Shown here: one piece after another, positions 45,291 to 53,900 of the stretch
Numbering within the stretch: the stretch's first letter is position 1
How the letters are laid out: each line of letters starts with the position of its first letter
Assembly: GCF_035046505.1 (NCBI RefSeq)
Contig: NC_089826.1
Coordinates: 7,296,254 to 7,360,253 of the forward strand
Length of the DNA stretch: 64,000 bases
From: Tiliqua scincoides
Lineage: Eukaryota > Chordata > Lepidosauria > Squamata > Scincidae
Direction: 5' to 3'
The notes under the pieces: model-generated
Databases searched by the model: none
Seen by the model: only the letters and a program-made list of their open reading frames with translations
What the model was told of the DNA's origin: nothing
Program-made: the position numbers and the translations under genes

Positions 45291-45455
45291 GTCCTATCCA
45301 AATTTCCAGTGCTGGTGCAGTTGTAACAGTGGGGTGTGCGCTGTATCCTGTGGTGGAGGGGCAGACACTGGGGCCTTCTTAAGAACATGTCTTCCCTTAC
45401 CACAGGGCTTCATTGTGGCTACACCAGAGCTGGAAAGTTGGATAGGATTGGGCCC
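45291..45455. mobile_element. Harbinger-like palindromic MITE in GRSF1 intron 2, copy 2
   Basis: gtcctatccaaatttccag at one end and ggaaagttggataggattg at the other; same body as the others (gggctgcatt-like core in inverse, atcctgtggtgg). Left end slightly worn, no clear duplication. Confidence 0.7.
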
Positions 45456-45802
45456 ATAGGCATTTAGGAATTGCTTTGAAGCCTGGGACCGGATTGCAAT
45501 GTATGATGACTCAGTCTTTGAGATGTTCATTTCCTGTCACAAGACAATACACATGATTGTACATTACAAACCATGTGTTTTTTTATGTTAATTCTTGCAT
45601 AGAGGTACCTTTTGCTTGCCAATAGAGGGTGTGCCGTGCTTGACCAGAAGGTTGACTTGGGAAGTCTTCGCCTCCTTGAGCTGATTTATGTTGCTTCAAT
45701 AAAACGTTACGAAACATCAAAGTGACTTCTTGGGGGTGAACCAGAATGATGGAAAAGGAAAATAGCCGCTCTCTCTTTATCGCCTCTCTTTCAACATTCT
45801 AG

Positions 45803-45958
45803 GCAGCAAGATTCGAAATGGTGTGAATGGCATACACTTCCTTTTAAACCGAGATGGCAAACGCAGAGGAGATGCTTTGGTTGAATTGGAGTCTGAACAA
45901 GATGTGCAGAACGCCTTAGAGAAGCACCGACGGTATCTTGGCCAGCGGTATGTGGAAG
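45803..45958 (+). CDS. GRSF1: GRSF1 coding exon 3 (RRM1)
   Basis: 156 bp encode GSKIRNGVNGIHFLLNRDGK through HRRYLGQRYVE. The acceptor is attctag and the donor is gtatgt. This is very close to the human exon. Confidence 0.96.
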
Positions 45959-46199
45959 GTATGTTATATTCAGAGCATTCCCTCTGTTTCTGGGGTCCTC
46001 GGCCCTGTACTGATAAGATTATGGACAAAGTGAGACCATCCCCAAAGCCATGAAGTTTTTGGGTACTTGCTGAACTCCAGAAGTTTGCAGCATTCAGAAC
46101 TTTTAAAAATCCAAAAGTGGGTGAATAAGCCCACAACTCTTTGCTTCCTGAAGAGTCCAAGAGTTAAAAGGAGATTTCAAGTGAGACGTCACTATATGG

Positions 46200-46428
46200 C
46201 AGTGATTTTCAAACTTTTTTCATCTCATGGCACACTGACAAGGTGCTTGAATTGCCAACACACACCATCAGCATTTTGACAATTGACAAGGCACACCATG
46301 CTGCTTTTGGGGGGCTCAAATCCCCCAATGGCCATACGAATAAATGACCCTCCCCAAACTTCTGAGGCACACCTGTGGACCATCCGTGGCATATCAGTGT
46401 GCCATGGCCCAGTGGTTGAAAATGGCTG
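46200..46428. mobile_element. hAT non-autonomous element, family D, copy 2, in GRSF1 intron 3
   Basis: 229 bp, the same length as copy 1. The ends are CAGTGATTTTCAAAC and GTTGAAAATGGCTG, with a perfect 8-bp duplication ctatatgg at 46192-46199 and 46429-46436. Confidence 0.9.
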
Positions 46429-46439
46429 CTATATGGTGA

Positions 46440-47210
46440 AAGATATCCTTTCAGCCCTGAAAGCTGGGGCGGGGGTGGGGGGGGAAGAAGTAGCATTAAA
46501 AAATTTACAGGGAATAGTATAAAGGAAGATAACTTTTCAAAAAGATAAAGCAGTTCACTATTTAATCATGTCTATGTAGTTCTCCCGTGATTGGGGTGCG
46601 CTTCGTATTTCTGGCATCATTAGTTCTTTGGTTAGCTGGTTTGTGCATCAGTATTCACTGTGCGCATGTGTACATGGCAACTGAATGGGCTTAACGCAGG
46701 TATCAGGACAGGCTGATCCTTTATGAAGGTTTTTGATGGAATAGATTAGTTCACCTCTAAGTACTGTGAACAAGTACTGCTTGTTCATTATAATCTCAGT
46801 TTAAATGAGACTCATCTTTGCTGTTACAGATTAAAACAGGCACTTTTCCTTCCCACTCTGAATTTTACTTTCTTGCATTTGAGATGGGTTTCATTTAAAC
46901 AGGCATGAAGTATGATCTCTTCCTTGATTCTCCTTAGCCCATTTTTCATGTATAGTGTTTATATTATGTATCGATCTACCTCCTGCCAATAATGCCCCAT
47001 TGTGTGACACACACACTTCTCATACGTGCACCACATTTTTTCCCCCCAGAGATAGTCTTACAACTGGGCAAGAAGCACACAGAGGCTTATATGATGTTGG
47101 TTTGTTCATAACCTTAACTTAAGGTGGTTCATTGTGATGTCTTCCAAAAATCTCCTGTGTTGAAGTTATGTTTAAGTGAATGAAGCAGGAGTATCTCACT
47201 TTTTTTGCAG
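46440..47210. other. GRSF1 intron 3, right part
   Basis: Ordinary AT-rich intron; nothing recognised. Confidence 0.55.
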
Positions 47211-47354
47211 TTTTTGAAATACATAATGAGGATGTTGATGCCATCATGAAGAGCCTGCAGTCTAGTTCAACATCTGTCACCAATGACGGCGTAGTACGAC
47301 TGAGAGGCCTTCCTTATAGTTGCACTGAAATGGATATTTCGGAGTTCTTCTCAG
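47211..47354 (+). CDS. GRSF1: GRSF1 coding exon 4 (inter-RRM and start of RRM2)
   Basis: 144 bp encode VFEIHNEDVDAIMKSLQSSS through VVRLRGLPYSC and DISEFFS. The acceptor is tttgcag and the donor is gtgact. Confidence 0.96.
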
Positions 47355-47849
47355 GTGACTATGATGGAGTGATGATTTAGTGACTGCAGGATGAATTAGC
47401 CTTTCTGGGCATCAAGTGAAATAAAATATCACTTTGGGGATTTGTGGGAGGATTTTGTCAAAGAATGAAGCACTTTCAGGTATGGTTGGAAACTTTTAGT
47501 CAGGTCCTTTTAAAACAAATGTTAAAAAATATTGAGGTATTATAACATAATGTAATCAAAAGCAAATTTAAGAAGTTGAAAAGGTTTAAAGAATAGTGGA
47601 AATTGAAACTGTCCTCCAGACAGGAAGCATCAGGAAACGTTAATCTTACCTATACTTTGTTGGCACTGTATAAATAAACATCATTAAGAATATTGGCCTT
47701 TGAAGAGAAGAAAAGATCATTTGATCACATTAACTGGGTAACAGAATAATTAAGAAAATAGAATTGCACTCTTTTTGAACAAGCAATTCAGAGTGCCATT
47801 TGGTCCTGCAGAGGTATGATAGAATTAAGTGGATATATTGATAAACTAA

Positions 47850-48050
47850 GGGTGCAATCCTAACCCCTTATGTCAGTGCTTTCCAGCACTGACATAAGGG
47901 CAATGCAGCTCCGAGGCAAGGGAACAAACATATCCTTACTTTGAAGAGGCCTCAGTGACTGACACACAACTGCAGGATGCAACACACGTCCCCTTGGCAC
48001 TGCTATGCCGGTGCTAGAAAGCACTGACATAAGGGGTTAGGATTGTGCCC
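47850..48050. mobile_element. Harbinger-like MITE variant in GRSF1 intron 4
   Basis: The ends are gggtgcaatcctaacccc and ggggttaggattgtgccc. Longer arms include cttatgtcagtgctttcc and its inverse near both ends. About 201 bp. Confidence 0.72.
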
Positions 48051-48447
48051 TGAACCACCTGGCATGCAACCTTTCCCATATGTTCTATCTAATCTTGTTC
48101 AGTGTGCATTGTGATTGAAAGTCTACAAAGCAGTTCAAAATGTAAGAATTTTTTTAACCAGAGTTGGTTAAACTGGGAACAGGGCTATGGGAGAGGGTTT
48201 GGTTTCAACCATGTTTAACCCTTGTGAGCATACTTCAACTCTGGCTCTGAAAATGACATTTGGGCATTTATTAATTTTGTTGGGTGATTACACTAAAATG
48301 TTGAACCACTGTACTTAAGTAACTTGAAAGGTGTCATGTGATTATGGAAGATATGCATGAATTCTGTTTCTCTTGCTGCAGAGGGCAAAATGTGCCTTGT
48401 TACCCCAAAATTATATCTCTGTGCTATTGAAATCCTGTCTCTTACAG

Positions 48448-48583
48448 GTTTAAATATAGTAGACATAACATTTGTCATGGATCAGAGAGGAAGAAGGAAA
48501 ACAGGAGAAGCATTTGTGCAGTTTGCTACACCTGAAATGGCTAACCAAGCCTTGTTGAAGCATAAAGAGGAAATTGGGAACCG
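48448..48583 (+). CDS. GRSF1: GRSF1 coding exon 5 (RRM2)
   Basis: 136 bp encode [20 protein letters not shown] through [11 protein letters not shown]. The acceptor is cttacag and the donor is gtatgt. The RNP1-like strand GEAFVQF is intact. Confidence 0.96.
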
Positions 48584-48951
48584 GTATGTGTCGGGTGGCT
48601 ATATTGTTGTTGCAGTTATTTTTAAAACATGCTGTCTTAAGTGTTTAAAAAATGTAGCCTTTTTTTGAAGCATATGGAAGTCAGGTGGATTTATGCTTAT
48701 TTACTCTGTGCCTTCTGCTCCCTAAAATTGATGCTAGGTTCTCGGGGAGAGGGATGCTCAAACTTGTAAAGGAAAGGACATACAGAGAAAGAGAGGCTAT
48801 TGCCACATTTCAGCCTTTCATGAGTACAAATGTCTATATGCATATAGACATTTTTATGTGAATGACTAGGTATATGTTTTTTAAAAGTCAGCACAGACTT
48901 GTAAATTATACAGATTGAGTGTACTGCTTACAAGCATTAAGTGTGAAATAT

Positions 48952-49011
48952 TCACTCACTCACTCACTCACTCACTCACTCACTCACTCACTCACTCACT
49001 CACTCACTCAC
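48952..49011. repeat. (TCAC)15 microsatellite
   Basis: An uninterrupted tetranucleotide repeat of 60 bp next to a SINE tail. Confidence 0.97.
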
Positions 49012-49145
49012 ATTTTTATGCTTCCTTCCCTCCAAGGCGCTCAGGATAGTGTACATAGTTCCTCTCCCCTTTTGTCCCCACAACAACGCTGTGAGGTAGG
49101 TTAGGCTGAGAGAGAATGACTGGCCCAAGGTCACCCCGAAAGCTC
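49012..49145 (-). mobile_element. Sauria-type SINE fragment, minus strand, with TCAC tail
   Basis: On the plus strand ccaaggcgctcaggat ... gtgaggtaggttaggctgag ... tggcccaaggtcacccc is the reverse complement of the SINE body. The adjacent tetranucleotide repeat may derive from its 3' tail. Confidence 0.7.
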
Positions 49146-49439
49146 AATGCACTGATGTGCAAACTTGCATACACTGTGCACAGAATGTATGGGAACGGAA
49201 TCTAATACGTGAATAGGGTTTCTATCTGCATGTTCTGAACTTTGTTCAAGTAAAGCTGGGAGACCGTACTTCAAATTTTGCTTCAGTTGTGGGTTCAAGA
49301 TGGTTCCCGTCTCCAATTCTCTATTTTTCCTGAATGGGAATAATACTGGCCTACCTTATAGAGTTGTTGAGAAAATGAAATGCAAGGAAGACACTGTGGC
49401 TCAGCTTGGACATCATACAAAACCTTAGTTTGAGATTCC

Positions 49440-49715
49440 AAACATACCATAGGCAAACCTTGGCTGCTTTAATTTTTCTCAGCATTCTGCTTCATAAATT
49501 AACTCTGACTTACATGATATAGCATCTTCTGAAGGAGGAAGAGCAATGGCACAAAGTATGGTTGATCATACCATGGTTCATACCATGTTATACCATGGTT
49601 CATACCATGGTTATCTGCCATCATGGTTTACAAATATACTGTAGATCATGGCTTCTAATTCTGGTCTGCTGATCAATTATATATTACACCAAACCATAGT
49701 TTAACCATGGTTCCA
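49440..49715. repeat. CCATGGTT-rich palindromic element
   Basis: ataccatggttcataccatg occurs and is repeated at 49570-49612, with caaaccatagtttaaccatgg near 49690-49712 and accataggcaaaccttgg at 49447. Probably a worn palindromic DNA element. No duplication identified. Confidence 0.45.
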
Positions 49716-49801
49716 CTTGAATTGAGTCTTTGTAAATACTAAAGTGTTGTTTTGATACATGCTAATACTTATCTAACCCTTTTAACTTCAAAACAAAACA
49801 G

Positions 49802-49980
49802 ATACATAGAAATTTTTCCAAGTCAGAGGAGTGAAATTCGAACACACAATGGCTTTTTCCGGGGTAAGAAGATGATGGGTTATCCTCCTGTGAAACAAGA
49901 TGTTGAATCAGTTTTTGAAGAAAGTGAGTTAAGTGATGCCTTAAGACCTGCTGCAGTTTATGAGAGTGATAAAGAAAATG
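49802..49980 (+). CDS. GRSF1: GRSF1 coding exon 6 (end of RRM2 and variable linker)
   Basis: 179 bp encode YIEIFPSQRSEIRTHNG and then a diverged acidic linker ending AAVYESDKEN. The acceptor sequence, aacttcaaaacaaaacag, is almost free of pyrimidines next to the AG. The donor is gtgagt. The frame through the junction is exact (CG plus A gives R280). Confidence 0.92.
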
Positions 49981-50117
49981 GTGAGTTGATACAATGTGTA
50001 CCTTCTGAAGAATCTTTGTTTTATCTTGAGAAGGTGCCAAGCATGTTAGTGAGACAGACAAATCTTGGCACACATATATAGTTTGCAAATGCTAATTTTG
50101 ACTTTTCCACTCGGCAG

Positions 50118-50224
50118 ATGTTTTTAAGCCTCGGGAGGTATCGGAATCTGGGAGTTTCTCCTCACTTCACTTTGTTCACTTGAGGGGTCTGCCTTTTCAA
50201 GCAACTGCCCAAGACATTATAAAT
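50118..50224 (+). CDS. GRSF1: GRSF1 coding exon 7 (start of RRM3)
   Basis: 107 bp encode DVFKPREVSESGSFSSLHFV through LRGLPFQATAQDIIN. The acceptor is cggcag and the donor is gtacgt. It ends in phase 0 and joins FFAPLKPVR in exon 8. Confidence 0.94.
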
Positions 50225-50689
50225 GTACGTAGGGTAAGGTGTTTTCAATATTCTGAATAAGTTTACCAGGAAAGTCTCTTTTTTTTTTCTTCTAAGCTTC
50301 ATAATGGGAATTTTAACCTTTGTTATCAGGCATTGGATGACATGATTAGACATCTGCTGAGTTTACTGGTTTTGTAAACAGTTCACTGACCCCTTCTGCA
50401 TTTCTCTCCCAAGTGTTGCTACACAATTCCTCCCTCCCAATAAGCTTCTCTCTGAAGAACTGCTGTGCTTGAGAGTGTAACTGCAGGTGTCTGTCCCAGT
50501 GTTAAAGCTTGGAGAGCCCAAGGACAGGGAATGCTACACTTCAGTATAGATATTGAAGGCCCCAGGGATTGCCTTTCTGGAATCTTTACTTAAGACGCAG
50601 TCCTTTGCAAGTCATTTCATCAGGTTCTTCCTTTGCTGTTTTTGTTTTGATTTTCTGAATATCTAGCCTGACAGAGGGCTCAACAAAGG

Positions 50690-50935
50690 GATGAACTTAA
50701 TGCTTGATATTTGTAGAGTGCTTGCCAGGTATGCAGAAAGCTTCACAGGTAAGGATTATCTCAGGATAATGCAACAACCATATCAACTGTATTGTACTTA
50801 TCTAGCAGGGGACGGGGTGGTTGCCCAAGGCCTCCTGAGGAACTCCTGAGGTGTCAGAGGCGAGAGTCAAATCAGGGAAGTCCTGGCTGGCAGCTCTTTC
50901 TCTGACTCCTTACGCTACATGAATTATTAGTTAAA
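50690..50935 (+). mobile_element. MIR/CORE-SINE-like ancient repeat in GRSF1 intron 7
   Basis: The order gtagagtgcttgccaggtat, attatctcaggataatgcaa, gttgcccaaggcctcctgag and gcagctctttctctgactcc resembles the MIR consensus layout, heavily diverged. No direct alignment was possible. Confidence 0.4.
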
Positions 50936-51055
50936 ATTCAGAAGCTTCCTGTTCGTGATTTTATGTCACTTTGATTGGTTCCTAGAACGTGGCTTTTCAA
51001 CTCTCCTGTCACTCTCGCACAGTACTTTTTAGTTCTCTTTACTCACTTGTGACTT

Positions 51056-51414
51056 GGTAGGTCGGGGTGTCTATTTTTATTTTGCTAAAAATGCATAAAA
51101 ACCCAAAACACTCCCTTTTTGGTGTTTAAGATATTTTCTGGAAATTAAAAAAAGATTTCTTTTCCATTTAGAAATAATGCTGTGGCTGTATCTGCTGAGT
51201 ATACAGTATACTGCTGACATACAGTATAGGAGTACTGTACATACCTACCTAGTACATTTTAAAACAATTATAATTTATAATTATAATTTATTGAAATGCA
51301 GCCTTGGAAGAAAAACACATAATGCCACAATTTGATATTTTAAGCCAGAAATTTTGGAAAAAATATCAACCCCCCCCCCCCCAGAAATAACACACCCTTA
51401 TTGATAGGTGTCGG
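51056..51414 (+). repeat. Unidentified interspersed element in GRSF1 intron 7
   Basis: AT-rich, about 360 bp. It begins near tcggggtgtct and ends near aacacaccctta, with a run of 14 C before the end. It shares two segments with the inverted copy at 34200-35090. The ends could be short inverted repeats of a DNA transposon, but I see no clear target duplication. Confidence 0.45.
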
Positions 51415-51854
51415 AAGATGATAATTTGAAGAACCTCTTTAGTTCCTCATGCCCAAAATTTGAGCCTGTGTTGCTCTTAACAGCAATCCCCCCACCTCAT
51501 GTGGAAATCTGCTTCTAAACTGAGAAGACTTTCAAAAGCAGTTTCTGATGTTGTACTTTGGGCTACTCTTTACAGAAAAAAAGCCAGCAATTCTACCAGA
51601 CTTGCTTGAAGTAGTTTCAGCCTCGATCCGTGAAACGTGCCTGGCTTTTTATGTAACAGATTCATTGGCTTATGACACTGTCCCAGGCTGCAGTTGAGAT
51701 ATTTTTAACTCATCGTTCATACTTAAATTCCTCATTGGTACTTACAATGTTCTCAGCCAGTAATTCCTCAGCTCCTGCTGGTGCTCTTGTTTCAGATTTG
51801 GTGAGCCAATAGTCATGTAAGCAATTCAATCTCACTTTCTGCCCCTTTTTTTAG

Positions 51855-51990
51855 TTCTTTGCTCCCCTGAAGCCAGTGAGGATCACTATGGAATATAATT
51901 CAAATGGGAAAGCAACGGGAGAGGCAGATGTGCACTTTGAGACACATGAGGATGCAGTTGCAGCCATGGCCAAAAACAGGTCCCACGTGC
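51855..51990 (+). CDS. GRSF1: GRSF1 coding exon 8 (RRM3)
   Basis: 136 bp encode FFAPLKPVRITMEYNSNGKA through DAVAAMAKNRSHV. The acceptor is tttttag and the donor is gtaagt. Near identity with human RRM3. Confidence 0.96.
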
Positions 51991-52556
51991 GTAAGTAAGC
52001 TTGTACATTCTTTCAGCGTGTATGATTTCTGAAGGCAGCCAAGCAGTGCTAAATCATGGTAGGAGTTCTTCTGAGAAGGCATATTTCTCCTTATGAACTC
52101 TGAGGGTTTGCAGTGGCAGGCTCCTCTGTGTGTAGCCACTCATCTCAGAGGAGAGCTTATGATTTCGATAGCCAGAAGAGCAGTCGTGGATCCCAATATC
52201 CAGAATGCTCTCTCTATGTGCTCCTAGCCTGTTTGGTTTTGAAATGGAAGGTGTGAACATGCTCTCTCTTAGTTGCACCTACAAACTTAAGACTGTGTTT
52301 TGGAAATAAACATCTGACTAGACAGTGCCTACATTCAGCTCACCTCTAGTAATTATCTTTGTCTTTTGAGCCGATTAAATTCTTACATTTTTCTGAGATC
52401 TCATCTATAATTGCAGCCTCTGCTCTTGACTAGAGGGAGAGCCCTTCATCATGACAAGGCACATTAGGGTACATCCTTTAATCCCCAAGGCCATTGTGTA
52501 ATCATGTCTTGTTCTTTAGTAAGTGAGAAAGTAACATCACATTCTTCTGTCCACAG

Positions 52557-52618
52557 AACATAGATACATTGAATTATTCCTGAATTCAACAGCAAGCAGG
52601 AAGAATGGCTGCCTGTGA
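52557..52618 (+). CDS. GRSF1: GRSF1 coding exon 9 with stop
   Basis: This exon encodes QHRYIELFLNSTASRKNGCL and TGA at 52616-52618; HRYIELFLNS is the conserved end of the family. The exon runs on to 52643 and has a good gtgagt donor, so the stop lies only 25 bases before the last splice junction and should not trigger nonsense-mediated decay. Confidence 0.93.
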
Positions 52619-52799
52619 CAGTGGCATTATTCCCAAAGTTTAGGTGAGTGCTGTTAATCTGAGTCCTATTTTACCCTAATGGGTGAAGCATCAGATCAGT
52701 CAAAGGGGAACACACTTAAATGAACAGGGGCACCAGGATATTAGTTAATTATGGCACAACTCCCAAGACACTGAATAAAACTGATAGCACCATCAAAAT

Positions 52800-52885
52800 G
52801 TAGTTTAAACAGGAGTATTGTACACACCCTACTCCACTGAACTTAACAGGACTTGCTTCAGCCTAGAACACATAGGAGTGTGCTA
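52800..52885. repeat. Single copy of the 93-bp palindromic repeat in GRSF1 3'UTR intron
   Basis: gtacacaccctactccactg, aacttaacaggacttgcttc and cataggagtgtgct. Worn copy. Confidence 0.5.
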
Positions 52886-53228
52886 TCTGTCCCTGACCTC
52901 ATGCTATGCCCCCATATGGTCAGGGACAGTTCCTTCGACAACTCCCAAGCAGGAACTAAAGAGGCACACAGACAGATAATCTCTACAGCTGCACTGGGCT
53001 TTGGAGTCTCTGAAGCCCTGTGCAGCCATAGAAACAAGTTCCCATCTGTTTCCCCCCCCCCCACCTCTGAGCAGGGGAAGAGGGAGAGTAGGTGCTTCTT
53101 TAGTTCTCAGGGGAGCAAGGTGCTTGGGTGCTTCAGCAATCCAGCGCTCCAGTGACCAACCCCAGACTTCCTCTCCATTGCTTGAGGCCTAGAGGCTATT
53201 TTGGTCCTAGACAGGCGAGGCACTTATC

Positions 53229-53230
53229 AT

Positions 53231-53265
<35 letters not shown>

Positions 53266-53480
53266 TTAACAGTATTTATATACCGCTTTTCAACTAAAAG
53301 TTCACAAAGTGGTTTACAGAGAAAAATCAAATAACTAAATGGCTCCCTGTCCCAAAAAGGCTCACAATCTAAAAAGATGCAAATGGATACCAGCAGACAG
53401 CCACTAGAACAGACAGTGCTGGGGTGAGGTGGGCCAGTTACTCTCCCCCTGCTAAAAAAAGGAGCACCCACTTGAAAAAG
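53229..53480 (-). mobile_element. LINE/SINE 3' tail with ATTT repeat, minus strand
   Basis: An ATTT tetranucleotide run at 53229-53268 is followed by tataccgcttttcaactaaa, gtggtttacagagaaaaatc and ggctcacaatctaaaaagat, a frequent squamate retrotransposon tail read from its 3' end. Confidence 0.6.
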
Positions 53481-53519
53481 TGTCTCTTACCCAATTAGCA
53501 GGGGTTTGGCACTTGAGTG

Positions 53520-53900
53520 CCAAAACTAAAGTATTTCTTCACACAGTGCACAATTAATCTGCAGAATCCGCTGCCACATGATATGGTGATGGCCACTTGC
53601 TTAGGTGACTTTAAAAGGATTAGACAAGAGAACTAGTCCCTCTGTAGTCTCTCTTGAGTCGTCCTTTCTGGAGTGGAAAGGCAGGATATAAATTCTATTA
53701 CTACTTCTACTACTACTACTAACTGTTAATCATAATGGCTGCATGCTGCTTCTGAATATCAGACTCTGGACAAAGGCAGAACAAGGGTATGTCTTCATCT
53801 CCTGCTCATGGGCTTCCTGGAGGCAGGTGGTTGGTCACTGTGGGAACTGGGTTGCTGGACAAGATAGACTTTGGGTCTGATCCAGCAGGGCTGTTGGAAG
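53520..53900 (+). repeat. LINE-like 3' end repeat family G, copy 2
   Basis: agtatttcttcacacagtgc, gctgccacatgatatggtga, aatcataatggctgcatgct and gatccagcagggctgtt. A short ACT-rich microsatellite at about 53697-53722 interrupts it. Confidence 0.5.

Larger units (their letters stand above)
41296..52618 (+). other. GRSF1: GRSF1 gene, complete coding region in nine exons (G-rich sequence factor 1)
   Basis: GRSF1 is an hnRNP F/H-like quasi-RRM protein. Its main isoform works in mitochondrial RNA granules, where it binds G-rich transcripts and supports RNA processing and decay. Exons 41296-41544, 43028-43181, 45803-45958, 47211-47354, 48448-48583, 49802-49980, 50118-50224, 51855-51990 and 52557-52618 join in frame to about 440 aa (human about 480). 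Residues 1-83 are an Arg/Leu/Cys/Ala-rich presequence starting MAGTRWLLGALLRGCG, like the human mitochondrial targeting region but with a shorter Ala-rich part. RRM1 is about 111-187 (VYLIRAQGLPYSC), RRM2 about 213-283 (VVRLRGLPYSC) and RRM3 about 355-436 (LHFVHLRGLPFQ). The linker at about 287-353 is poorly conserved. The C-terminus NSTASRKNGCL differs from human NSCPKGK. A spliced 3'UTR exon follows. Identity is firm from the three RRMs and the synteny. Confidence 0.96.
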
